NCBI GenBank assembly: GCA_036272055.1
Contig: DATAZL010000059.1
Location: 62,001 to 126,000 of the forward strand
Reading direction: 5' to 3'
Source of the DNA: DASZVB01 sp036272055
Lineage (GTDB): Bacteria > Myxococcota_A > Polyangia > Polyangiales > Polyangiaceae
DNA: 64,000 nucleotides
Positions 52,175 to 62,633 of this stretch are shown piece by piece. The position numbers and the translations under genes are program-made. Position 1 is the first letter of the stretch. Every line of letters starts with the position of its first letter. Under the pieces are notes generated by a model. The model made no database searches. It worked only from the letters and a program-made list of their open reading frames with translations, and had not been told where the DNA came from.

Positions 52175-53596
52175 ATGGGCAAGACACTTTACGCAAAAGT
52201 CTTCGATGCACACACGGTGGCAAAGCTCCCGTCGGGTCAGCTCCAGCTCCTGATGGGCCTCCACCTGATCCACGAGGTGACGTCGCCGCAGGCGTTCAGC
52301 ATGCTCGAACACCTCGGGCTGCCGGTGCTCTTCCCCGAGCGCACCTTCGCGACCGTCGATCACATCATCCCGACGAAGAGCCAGCTCCGTCCGTTCTCGG
52401 ACTCCCTCGCCGAGGAGATGATGACGGCGCTCGAGCGCAACGTGAAGAAGCACGGTATCCGGTACTTCTCGACCGACAAGGGCGAGCAAGGGATCGTCCA
52501 CGTCGTCGGTCCGGAGATGGGCCTCACCCAGCCGGGAATGACGATCTGCTGCGGTGATTCGCACACCTCGACGCACGGCGCGTTCGGCGCGATCGCGTTC
52601 GGCATCGGCACGTCACAGGTGCGTGACGTGCTCGCGACCCAGACCATCGCGATGGACAAGCTCAAGGTTCGCCGCATCGAGGTGAACGGCAAGCTCGGCC
52701 CAGGCGTCTACGCCAAGGACGTCACGCTCCACGTCATCAACCTGCTCGGCGTGAACGGCGGTGTCGGCTACGCCTACGAGTACGCGGGTGACGTCGTCGA
52801 CGCCATGACGATGGACGAGCGCATGACCGTCTGCAACATGAGCATCGAGGGCGGCGCGCGCTGCGGTTACGTCAACCCCGATGCAACGACGTACGCGTAC
52901 CTGAAGGGCCGCGCGCTGTCGCCGAAGGGTGAGGCGTGGGACCGCGCCGTCGCGTACTGGGAATCGGTGCGGAGCGACGCCGACGCCGTCTACGACGACG
53001 TCGTGAAGATCCGCGGCGAGGACATCGAGCCGGTCGTCACCTGGGGAATCAACCCGGGCCAGTCCGTCGGCGTGAACGGCAAGGTCCCGACCGCGAAGGA
53101 CGTTCCCGAGAACGAGCGCGGCGCCGCAGAAGAGGCGTACGCGTACATGTCGCTCGAGCCCGGCCAGCAGATCCGCGGGACGAAGATCGACGTCGCGTTC
53201 ATCGGGAGCTGCACGAACGGCCGTCTCTCCGACTTCGAGGAGGTGCTCGGGCTCCTCCGCGGCAAGGGCCTCAAGGTGAAGCCGCACGTCCGCGCGCTCA
53301 TCGTCCCCGGCTCGCAGTCGGTGCGTAAAGAGATGATCGAGAAGGGGTACGATCGCATCTTCACCGAGGCAGGGTTCGAGTTCCGTGAAGCGGGCTGCTC
53401 GATGTGCCTCGCGATGAACCCCGACAAGCTGAAGGGGCGCGAAGTGTGCGCGTCCTCGTCGAATCGTAACTTCAAGGGACGGCAGGGCTCGCCCACCGGG
53501 CGCACTCTTCTGATGAGCCCGGCGATGGTCGCCGCGGCCGCCATCGCCGGCGAGGTCACCGACGCGCGCGAGCTCTTCGGCATCGGCGCAGCTTGA
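52175..53596 (+). CDS. leuC: 3-isopropylmalate dehydratase large subunit
   Basis: The 473-residue aconitase-family subunit isomerises 2- to 3-isopropylmalate with a 4Fe-4S cluster. The cluster cysteines are in IGSCTNGRLSDFEE (about residue 348) and CSMCLAMNPDKL (about 408 and 411). Other signatures: VDHIIPTKS, MTICCGDSHTSTHGAFGAIA, and SSNRNFKGRQG near the C-terminus. ATG 52175 has GGAG-GAGAG upstream. It is 10 bp upstream of leuD, its partner subunit. Confidence 0.97.
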   Translation: MGKTLYAKVFDAHTVAKLPSGQLQLLMGLHLIHEVTSPQAFSMLEHLGLPVLFPERTFATVDHIIPTKSQLRPFSDSLAEEMMTALERNVKKHGIRYFSTDKGEQGIVHVVGPEMGLTQPGMTICCGDSHTSTHGAFGAIAFGIGTSQVRDVLATQTIAMDKLKVRRIEVNGKLGPGVYAKDVTLHVINLLGVNGGVGYAYEYAGDVVDAMTMDERMTVCNMSIEGGARCGYVNPDATTYAYLKGRALSPKGEAWDRAVAYWESVRSDADAVYDDVVKIRGEDIEPVVTWGINPGQSVGVNGKVPTAKDVPENERGAAEEAYAYMSLEPGQQIRGTKIDVAFIGSCTNGRLSDFEEVLGLLRGKGLKVKPHVRALIVPGSQSVRKEMIEKGYDRIFTEAGFEFREAGCSMCLAMNPDKLKGREVCASSSNRNFKGRQGSPTGRTLLMSPAMVAAAAIAGEVTDARELFGIGAA

Positions 53597-53606
53597 AAGG
53601 ACGACA

Positions 53607-54221
53607 ATGGAAGACCCGAAGCGCATCGTGATCTCCGGCGGCGGCATCCCCGTCCGCGGCAACGACATCGACACCGACCGCATCATCCCGGCGCGGTTCC
53701 TCAAGACCGTCGTGTTCGACGGCCTCGGCGAGCACGCCTTCGAGGACGACCGCGGCCAGCTTCGTGAAGCGGGCAAGACGCACTCCTTCGACGAACCGAA
53801 GTTTCAGGGGGCGCGCGTCCTCGTCGTGAACAAGAATTTCGGGTGCGGTTCCTCGCGCGAGCACGCGCCGCAGGCCATCGTCCGCTGGGGCAAGGGCATC
53901 CGCGCCATCGTCGGGGAGTCCTTCGCCGAGATCTTCTTCGGCAACTGCGTGTCGCTCGGCCTGCCGTGCGTCACCGTCGACGAGAAGACGGCGAGCGCGC
54001 TCCAGACGTCGATCGAGCAGAACCCCGCCGCCGAGGTCAGCGTCGATCTCGCGTCCAAGACGGTGAAGGTCGGCGGCGCGTCGTATCCGATCACGATGCC
54101 CGACGGCCCGCGCAAGCAGCTCATGGAGGGCCGCTGGGATTCGACGGCGGAGCTCGTCGGCAACCGCGACATCATCAAGGCGACGGCCGCCAAGCTCCCC
54201 TACTTCACCGGTTTCGTCTGA
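53607..54221 (+). CDS. leuD: 3-isopropylmalate dehydratase small subunit
   Basis: The 204-residue swivel subunit completes isopropylmalate isomerase. It has GGIPVRGNDIDTDRIIPARF (residues 12-31), the catalytic FGCGSSREHAPQAI (about 78-91), and GIRAIVGESFAEIFFGNCVS. Length is typical. It is last in the MarR-leuC-leuD operon; no clear hairpin follows. Confidence 0.97.
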   Translation: MEDPKRIVISGGGIPVRGNDIDTDRIIPARFLKTVVFDGLGEHAFEDDRGQLREAGKTHSFDEPKFQGARVLVVNKNFGCGSSREHAPQAIVRWGKGIRAIVGESFAEIFFGNCVSLGLPCVTVDEKTASALQTSIEQNPAAEVSVDLASKTVKVGGASYPITMPDGPRKQLMEGRWDSTAELVGNRDIIKATAAKLPYFTGFV

Positions 54222-54308
54222 GAAAAAACCACGACGCGGCGCGGCTCGCGAGACGAATCTTATCGAGTCGTGACACGGCCCTGACACTGCCGTCCGTACA
54301 TTCCGGGT

Positions 54309-55193
54309 GTGCAGAGCACACAGATCCTCGTAGCCCCGCCGGTCGTCGAATTCGCGCCTCCCGCCGCTGGTCGCACTCGCATCGACCGCGTGGGTTCACT
54401 GCCCTTCATCGCCGTGCACGTCGCGGCGGTGGCGGGCGTGGTGATGCTCGGGTGGTCGTGGTCGGGCTTCGCGCTCGCGATGGGGCTCTACTACCTGCGC
54501 ATGTTCGGGGTCACGGGCGGCTACCACCGTTACTTCTCGCACCGGTCGTATCGCACGAGCCGCGCCTTCCAGTTCGTGCTCGCGGTCCTGGCGATGACGA
54601 GCGTGCAGAAGGGCGTGCTCTGGTGGGCGTCTCATCACCGCTTGCATCACAAGATGTCGGATCAGCCCGGTGACGTGCATTCCGTCCTTCACGACGGCTT
54701 CATGTGGAGCCACGTCGGGTGGATCCTCTCGCGCGACTACCAGACGACGGACAACGAGCGCGTGCGCGACCTCGAGAAGTTCCCCGAGCTCCGCTTCCTG
54801 AATCGCTGGTACTTCTTACCGGCGCTCGGCTACGGCGTGCTCACGTTCGCGCTCGGGTCGTGGTGGGGTTTCGTGTGGGGCTTCCTCGTCTCGACGACGC
54901 TGCTCTGGCACGGCACCTTCACGATCAACTCCCTCTCGCACATGATCGGACGTCGCCGCTACAAGACGACCGACAACAGCCGTAACAGCCTGGCGCTCGC
55001 GCTCGTCACCATGGGTGAGGGGTGGCACAACAATCACCACTACTACCAGCGGGCCACGAACCAGGGCTTCTACTGGTGGGAGATCGATCTGACGTACTAC
55101 GTGCTCCGCGGCCTCGCAGCCGTCGGTCTGGTGTGGGACCTGCACCGCCCGCCGCAGCACGTCCTCGACGGAAACCGCATCGCCGACGGCTGA
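54309..55193 (+). CDS. acyl-CoA/acyl-lipid delta-9-type fatty acid desaturase
   Basis: The 294-residue integral membrane diiron protein has the three histidine boxes of the OLE1-like desaturases: HRYFSHRSY (near residue 77), HHRLHHKMSD (near 110), and HNNHHYYQRA (near 240), plus four hydrophobic segments. It should introduce a double bond into membrane fatty acids, using electrons from a separate donor. GTG 54309 is the chosen start, which keeps a 35-residue N-terminus before the first membrane segment. Gap to leuD is 87 bp, so it is probably independent. Confidence 0.93.
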   Translation: MQSTQILVAPPVVEFAPPAAGRTRIDRVGSLPFIAVHVAAVAGVVMLGWSWSGFALAMGLYYLRMFGVTGGYHRYFSHRSYRTSRAFQFVLAVLAMTSVQKGVLWWASHHRLHHKMSDQPGDVHSVLHDGFMWSHVGWILSRDYQTTDNERVRDLEKFPELRFLNRWYFLPALGYGVLTFALGSWWGFVWGFLVSTTLLWHGTFTINSLSHMIGRRRYKTTDNSRNSLALALVTMGEGWHNNHHYYQRATNQGFYWWEIDLTYYVLRGLAAVGLVWDLHRPPQHVLDGNRIADG

Positions 55194-55241
55194 TTCGCCG
55201 TCGCGTTGTGAGCGGCGCGGGCTCGTGACAGCCTCGGCGCG

Positions 55242-56303
55242 GTGGTGAGAGACGACAGAATTCGCGGAGCCGCCTTCGCCGTCGCGCTCGCCGTCGTCTC
55301 GGCTGCCGTGCTGTGGATCTACCTGACGGATCCGGGAATCGACGGGTTCTTCGCCGCTCGCTTCCCGGACATGATCCACGGGCACGCGTTCAAGCCGTAT
55401 GTGTATCGCGCGCTGCTGCCGTGGACGGTCAGGGTGCTCGTCGCAGCGCTGCCCTCCGGCGTGCGCCACGCGATCTCCGTCGTCTCCGACGGTTCGCCGG
55501 CGTGGGCGTTCGTGTCGCACACGGTTCACGTCCACCCGGATTACTTCGTGGAGTTCGCCGTCGCGTCGAGCCTGTTCTTCGGCTGTTTCGCGGCGTTCGG
55601 GCTCGCGTTCCGGGACGTGGTGCGGCGCGCCTACGACACGACGCCCGTCGTCGCGGACGTCGCGGCGCTCGCCGCGGTGGCCGCGGTGCCCGTCATGTTT
55701 TCCCACGGGTACTCGAACTACGTCTACGACCCGCCGACGCTCTTCTTCGGCGCGCTCGCGCTGTCGCTTCTCGTCCGCGAGCGCGTCGTCGCGTTCACCG
55801 TCGTGTATGCGCTCGCTCTGTTGAACAAGGAGACGGCGGTGCTCCTCGCCGTGCTGTTCGCCTATCACGAGCGCGGCCGTCTCCCTGCCAGCCGCTACTT
55901 CACGCTCCTCGGCGTGATGCTCGTCGCGTTCGTGCTGAGCCGCGTGCTCCTGAACGCGCTCTACGGCGAGAACCCCGGCGCGTTCACCATGGTGCACTTC
56001 TTCGATCACAACGTCGGGCTGCTCCGCAGCTTCTCGCTACCGTCGTTGCTCTCGGCGCTGGCGTTCCTCGTCCTCGTCTTCGGCGACTGGAGTCGCAAGC
56101 CCGCCATCCTCCGGGAAGCGATGGGCATGGCCATCCCGCTGGTCGGATCGTGCCTCGTCTTCGGCTTCGTCGACGAGATGCGGGACTACTACGAGGTGTA
56201 CCCCGCCGCGGTGGCCCTGATCGTCCCGAGCGTCTGCCGGCTCATGAGGGTGAGCGTCGTGACGCGACAAGAGCCGCGCGAGGAACCGGCGCCCATTGAT
56301 TAG
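55242..56303 (+). CDS. polytopic membrane protein of unknown function
   Basis: I do not assign a family. The 353-residue protein has 8 to 10 hydrophobic segments. Recognisable features are a short loop FKPYVYRALLPWTVRVLV after the first segment, YSNYVYDPPTLFFGALAL and ALLNKETAVLLAVLFAYH. Conserved Asp/Tyr/Arg residues in extracytoplasmic loops and the NKET motif recall GT-C-type glycosyltransferases and related polyprenyl-phosphate-sugar enzymes, but the evidence is weak. Its stop overlaps the convergent uvrA-like gene by 4 bp. Confidence 0.7.
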   Translation: MVRDDRIRGAAFAVALAVVSAAVLWIYLTDPGIDGFFAARFPDMIHGHAFKPYVYRALLPWTVRVLVAALPSGVRHAISVVSDGSPAWAFVSHTVHVHPDYFVEFAVASSLFFGCFAAFGLAFRDVVRRAYDTTPVVADVAALAAVAAVPVMFSHGYSNYVYDPPTLFFGALALSLLVRERVVAFTVVYALALLNKETAVLLAVLFAYHERGRLPASRYFTLLGVMLVAFVLSRVLLNALYGENPGAFTMVHFFDHNVGLLRSFSLPSLLSALAFLVLVFGDWSRKPAILREAMGMAIPLVGSCLVFGFVDEMRDYYEVYPAAVALIVPSVCRLMRVSVVTRQEPREEPAPID

Positions 56304-58864
56304 ATCGAGTCGCGTTGCAGAAATTTTTTCAGGTACCTCGCCGTGGGGCTCCGACTCGAGCGTGCAAACTCGGCGGGGAGGGACGCGCCGACGATCTTGC
56401 CGCCTTCGTCGCCTGCTCCAGGGCCGATGTCGATGAGCCAGTCGCTGCTCGCGATCACGCGCAGGTCGTGCTCGACGACGATCACCGTGGCGCCCGAATC
56501 GACCAGGCTCTCGAGTTGCCGCATCAATCGCTCGACGTCGGCGGGGTGAAGGCCGGTCGTGGGCTCGTCGAGCACGTACAGCGTGTCCTGGCGATGGATG
56601 CGCTGGAGCTCCGTGGCAAGCTTGATGCGCTGCGCTTCTCCACCGGAGAGCTCGGTCGCTGGCTGTCCGAGCCGCAGGTATCCGAGTCCGACCTCGCCGA
56701 GGACGTCGAGCGCGCGTTTCACCCGCGGCTCCCCGGCGAAGAATTTTCCGGCCTCGTCCACCGTCATCGCGAGGACGTCGGCGATGTTCCGGTCGCGGAG
56801 CTTCACCTCGAGCGTCTTCGGGTCGTAGCGAGCGCCGTGGCAGACCGGACAGGGCGCGTACACGCTCGGCAAGAAGAGGAGCTCGACCATCACCCATCCC
56901 TCTCCTTCGCACCGCTCGCAGCGGCCCTTCGCGACGTTGAAGGAGAAGTGGCCAGCGTCGTACCGGCGAGCCTTCGCCATCTTCGTCGCCGCGAAGAGCT
57001 TGCGCACCTCGTCGAAGAGGCCCGTGTACGTCGCGAGGTTCGAGCGGGGCGTACGTCCGATCGGTTTCTGATCGACCGTCACCATACGCTTCACGCCCCC
57101 GAGGCTCTCTATCCTGCCCTCCAGCGTATCGTCCGTCGTCTTCTCGAGCTCTTCACCCTCTTGCTCGTCCGACGGTGCAGCCTGGCCGAGCGCATCGGCA
57201 ACGAGGGACACCAGCGCCTGACTCACGAGCGTGGATTTCCCCGATCCGGAAACGCCGGTAACGCTGGTCATGACTCCGAGCGGAAAGCTCGCGTCGAGAC
57301 CTTTCAGGTTGTTGCGAGTCACGCCGCGGAGGCGGAGCCATCCCGTCGGGCTCCGCGGGCTCCTTGCGCGAGCGGCTCCGTTCTCGAACAGGAACTGTCG
57401 GGTCACCGACGCTTCGACGTCGCGGAGCCCCTCCGGAACGCCGCTGTAGAGCACTTCCCCGCCGTCCCGTCCTGCTGCCGGCCCCACGTCGACGAGCCAG
57501 TCGGCGTGACGGATCACGGCGATTTCGTGCTCCACCACGAACAGCGAGTTGCCCGTCTTCTTCAGAACGTCGAGAGCGCGGAGTAGCGCCTCCGTGTCCG
57601 CCGGGTGCAGGCCAGCGGACGGCTCGTCCAGCACGTAGACCACACCGAAGAGGTTCGAGCGCAGCTGCGTCGCCAGCCGGAGTCGCTGCAGCTCTCCGGG
57701 CGACAGCGTCGGAGTACTTCGCTCGAGCGTCAGATAGCCGAGGCCGAGGTCCAGCAGATGCGTCAGGCGGGCGACCATGTCATCGACGATCCGGCGTGTG
57801 ACCAGCGCCTTTTCTGGATGCGCATCGGTCTTCTTCCGGCGTGGTGACGCGCCGTCGCCGTGCTCGCGGAGCAGGCTCGAGAGTCGCTTCAAGGGCAGCC
57901 GGGCGAGCTCGGCGATATCCATGCGAGCGAATTTGACGGAGAGCGCTTCGCGACGGAGACGTTTCCCACCACACTCCGGGCATTCCGTGCCGAGCATGTA
58001 CTCCGCGACGCGCCGCTTCATGAGCGCGCTCTGGGTCGTCGCGAAGGTCTGCAAGACGTGCCGCCGGGCGCTCGTGAACGTTCCCTGATAGCTCGGCTCT
58101 TCCTTGCGTTTGAGCGCGCGCCGCACCTCTGCAGCCGTGTAGCCCGCGTAGACGGGCACCGTCGGTTGCTCCTCGGTGAAGAGGATCCACTGGCGTGCTT
58201 TCTTCGGGAGATCGCGCCAGGGAACGTCCACGTCGTACCCCAGTGTCGTCAGGATATCGCGCAGATTTTGCCCTTGCCACGCCGTGGGCCACGCCGCGAC
58301 GGCGCGCTCGCGAATGGTGAGCGATGGATCGGGCACCATGCTCGCCTCGGTCACTTCGTAGATCCGACCGAGGCCGTGACACTTCGGACAGGCGCCCTCC
58401 GGCGTGTTCGGCGAGAAGGACTCCGCGTAGAGGAGCGGCTGCGCGTCGGGATAGTCGCCGGCGCGGGAGTACAGCATTCTCGCGAGGTTCGCGAGCGTCG
58501 TCACGCTGCCGACGGACGAACGCGTCGTCGGTAGGCCGCGCTGTTGCTGGAGCGCGACTGCCGGGGGAAGTCCGTCTATCTCGTCGACGTCGGGCACCGC
58601 CATCTGATCGAAGAGACGCCTTGCATAGGGCGAGACCGACTCCAGATAACGTCGCTGAGCTTCTGCGTAGAGCGTGCCGAACGCGAGGGACGACTTCCCC
58701 GAGCCGGAGATGCCGGTGAACACGACGAGCGCGTGGCGCGGAACGTCCACGTCGACGTTCTTCAGATTGTGAACGCGCGCTCCGCGTACGCGGACGAAGT
58801 TCGAGAGCGGCTCGTGGTCGTTCTGGCTCTTCATATCGCCGCAAAGCTCCGTCCAAATAGCCAT
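56300..58864 (-). CDS. class II UvrA-like ABC ATPase (UvrA2)
   Basis: The 854-residue protein is a double ABC ATPase of the UvrA family: Walker A GISGSGKSSLAFGTLY (residues 50-65) and GVSGSGKSTLVSQA, two ABC signatures (TLSPGELQRLRLATQL and ELSGGEAQRIKLATEL) with Walker B YVLDEPSAGLHPAD and YVLDEPTTGLHPAD, and zinc-finger cysteine pairs (CPKCHGLG, CPECGG, CERCEGEGW, CPVCHG). It is about 90 residues shorter than UvrA1 and lacks most of the UvrB-binding and insertion region. Class II UvrA proteins are linked to damage tolerance or antibiotic self-resistance. ATG 58834 (MKSQND) is an alternative start. No regulator is adjacent. Confidence 0.93.
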   Translation of the reverse strand: MAIWTELCGDMKSQNDHEPLSNFVRVRGARVHNLKNVDVDVPRHALVVFTGISGSGKSSLAFGTLYAEAQRRYLESVSPYARRLFDQMAVPDVDEIDGLPPAVALQQQRGLPTTRSSVGSVTTLANLARMLYSRAGDYPDAQPLLYAESFSPNTPEGACPKCHGLGRIYEVTEASMVPDPSLTIRERAVAAWPTAWQGQNLRDILTTLGYDVDVPWRDLPKKARQWILFTEEQPTVPVYAGYTAAEVRRALKRKEEPSYQGTFTSARRHVLQTFATTQSALMKRRVAEYMLGTECPECGGKRLRREALSVKFARMDIAELARLPLKRLSSLLREHGDGASPRRKKTDAHPEKALVTRRIVDDMVARLTHLLDLGLGYLTLERSTPTLSPGELQRLRLATQLRSNLFGVVYVLDEPSAGLHPADTEALLRALDVLKKTGNSLFVVEHEIAVIRHADWLVDVGPAAGRDGGEVLYSGVPEGLRDVEASVTRQFLFENGAARARSPRSPTGWLRLRGVTRNNLKGLDASFPLGVMTSVTGVSGSGKSTLVSQALVSLVADALGQAAPSDEQEGEELEKTTDDTLEGRIESLGGVKRMVTVDQKPIGRTPRSNLATYTGLFDEVRKLFAATKMAKARRYDAGHFSFNVAKGRCERCEGEGWVMVELLFLPSVYAPCPVCHGARYDPKTLEVKLRDRNIADVLAMTVDEAGKFFAGEPRVKRALDVLGEVGLGYLRLGQPATELSGGEAQRIKLATELQRIHRQDTLYVLDEPTTGLHPADVERLMRQLESLVDSGATVIVVEHDLRVIASSDWLIDIGPGAGDEGGKIVGASLPAEFARSSRSPTARYLKKFLQRDSI

Positions 58865-58979
58865 GGAGCCCGCCTCGCCCTCGTCAACGCGCGCCGCGAC
58901 GGGCCGCGACGGAATCGACGCTACGTCACGGTATTCGACACGGAGCCGATGCGTTTCGCCTCAGTCACAAAGAGCCGGC

Positions 58980-59768
58980 TCACGTCGTCTTGAGTAGCCC
59001 GCCGTCGATGACGTAGTTCGAGCCGGTGACGTTTGCGGTGCGCTCGGAGGCGAGCATGACGGTAAGCGTCGCGACTTCTTCCGGGGTCGTGAAGCGGCCG
59101 GTGGCAAAGCCGCCGATGCTCGCGACGACGTTCTTCCGTGCGGTCTCGATGTCCTGGCCGGTGGCCTTCGCGACGGTGTCCGCCACGCCGCCTTTGCCGA
59201 GCCAGAGGTCGGTGCTCACCGGGCCTGGTGAGATCGAGTTGATGCGGATGCCGCGCGGGCCGAACTCCTGCGAGACGGACTTTGCGAAATTGACGAGGGC
59301 GGCCTTCGCCGCGCCGTAGTCGATCACGCCGGCGTCCGGTTCGAAGATCGAATTCACCGACGCGATGTTCACGATCGCGCCGCCGCCCTGCTTCAGCATC
59401 TGCACGATCGCCGCGCGCGTCGCGCGGACAGCCGAGAAGAAGTTCACCTGCATGGACCACGCGAACTCGTCGTCACTCGTGCCGAGGAAGCCCTCGAGAC
59501 GCAGGCGAACCGCGCCGACGTTGTTTACGAGGACATCGACGCGCCCGTGATCCGCGATCGCTCGCGCGACGAGCTCACCGGGACCGGTGGGCGACGCGAG
59601 ATCGACGGCGACCGCAGTGACGCGCTCCATGCCGGCGAGCGCGTCGACGGTGCGCGCGCCGGCAACGACGTGCGCGCCCTCCTCGACGAGCGCCCGCGTG
59701 ATGGCGAGGCCGATCCCCTTGCTGGCTCCAGTGACGACCGCGATCTTCCCGGCGAGCTTCAGGTCCAT
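58980..59768 (-). CDS. SDR-family NAD(P)-dependent oxidoreductase
   Basis: From ATG 59768 the protein has 262 residues. It has the classical SDR motifs: AVVTGASKGIGLAITRAL (residues 9-26), LVNNVGAVRL, catalytic Ser in NIASVNSIFEPD, YGAAK for the Tyr/Lys pair, and the ISPGPVSTDL segment. The C-terminus NVTGSNYVIDGGLLKT is typical of 3-oxoacyl-ACP-reductase-like SDRs. An ATG 7 codons upstream (59789) is possible. Substrate unknown; an alcohol/ketone oxidoreduction is expected. Confidence 0.92.
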   Translation of the reverse strand: MDLKLAGKIAVVTGASKGIGLAITRALVEEGAHVVAGARTVDALAGMERVTAVAVDLASPTGPGELVARAIADHGRVDVLVNNVGAVRLRLEGFLGTSDDEFAWSMQVNFFSAVRATRAAIVQMLKQGGGAIVNIASVNSIFEPDAGVIDYGAAKAALVNFAKSVSQEFGPRGIRINSISPGPVSTDLWLGKGGVADTVAKATGQDIETARKNVVASIGGFATGRFTTPEEVATLTVMLASERTANVTGSNYVIDGGLLKTT

Positions 59769-59852
59769 GTGGTGCCCCATCAATGGCACTTCTCGTCGGC
59801 GGTACGCAAGGCGCGCGCCTGGGCGGCTACACGACCTTCACGGAGCCGCGAG

Positions 59853-61541
<1,689 letters not shown>

Positions 61542-61638
61542 TCGTCGAAAGTAACGGCCGGATGCCCGCCCGTCGTTACTGTCCCCGTAGCGAATTTCGA
61601 AAAAAGCCCGCCGCCGGCTAGCCCCCGATTACGGCGTG

Positions 61639-62523
61639 TTATCCGCTGGTTACAGTGGCGCGGTGGCGCATCTCGGCGGCTGTCTGGGTCGAACCGTCGG
61701 GGCTCCATCCAGGGGGCCGGAAGAGATGCCCGAGGCGGTCACCGAACGTCCGCGCAGCCCTCACGTCGCGCAGCATCGCGGCCCACTCGTGAAAGGCAAT
61801 CGTCACCGGACGAAACGTCTCGATGTTCTTCGTCAGGCCGTAAAGAACCCTGGCGCGTTCGGGTTCGAAGGTGCCGAAGAGACGGTCCCAGACGATGAAG
61901 ATGCCCGCGTGATTCCGGTCGAGGTACTCGACATTCGAGCCGTGGTGAACGCGGTGGTGTGAAGGCGTGTTCATGATCCACTCGAGCGGCCCCAGCTTGC
62001 CGATGAGCTCGGTGTGGACCCAGTACTGGTAGATGAGGCTCACCGAGATCTGCGTCAGGATCATTTCTGGACGGAAGCCCGCGAGCGGCAGCCAGAAGTA
62101 GAAGAGCGGCAGGGTGAACGGCGTCGTCCACGACTGACGGAGCGCGGTCGACAGGTTGAAACGCTCGCTCGAGTGGTGGTTCTCGTGAGCGGCCCACATG
62201 AAGCGCACCTCGTGCGACGCGCGGTGCCAGGCGTAATACGTGAAGTCTTCTGCGAACACGAGGAGCACCCACGCGCCCGCCCCGGTGCCGACCTCGAAGA
62301 GCCGGTGCGCGTACAGAAACGCGTAGAGGCCCACCGTGCCGAGCCGCGTGGCGGCAGAGACGGCGAGGTTTCCGACCCCCATGACGATGCTCGCGCGCGC
62401 GTCCTTCGCGTCGTAGGGCACGACGTCGGCTCTGCCGGCTGCGTGGGCGCCAGAGAGCACCCGTGCCTCCACGATCATCGAGATGACGAACCAGGGAACG
62501 GCGAAGTAGAGCAGCAACGACAT
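61639..62523 (-). CDS. sterol desaturase/fatty acid hydroxylase-family membrane protein
   Basis: The 294-residue protein has four to five membrane segments and the diiron His cluster of the family: YYAWHRASHEVRF (near residue 100), AAHENHHSSERF (near 114) and SHHRVHHGSN (near 190). It should hydroxylate or desaturate a lipid (sterol, carotenoid or fatty acid) in the membrane. The upstream neighbour on the same strand is the TraB-family gene, 110 bp away, so co-transcription is possible but not shown. Confidence 0.92.
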   Translation of the reverse strand: MSLLLYFAVPWFVISMIVEARVLSGAHAAGRADVVPYDAKDARASIVMGVGNLAVSAATRLGTVGLYAFLYAHRLFEVGTGAGAWVLLVFAEDFTYYAWHRASHEVRFMWAAHENHHSSERFNLSTALRQSWTTPFTLPLFYFWLPLAGFRPEMILTQISVSLIYQYWVHTELIGKLGPLEWIMNTPSHHRVHHGSNVEYLDRNHAGIFIVWDRLFGTFEPERARVLYGLTKNIETFRPVTIAFHEWAAMLRDVRAARTFGDRLGHLFRPPGWSPDGSTQTAAEMRHRATVTSG

Positions 62524-62633
62524 GAAGGCGAGGCAACCTGCAATCTAGCGCCGATCGGCGACGGAGCCACACGACGCTCGCCGGCCACCCGGCGGAGTAA
62601 GCGCGCCCTTGCGACGGAGAGGAGTGACCCGGT

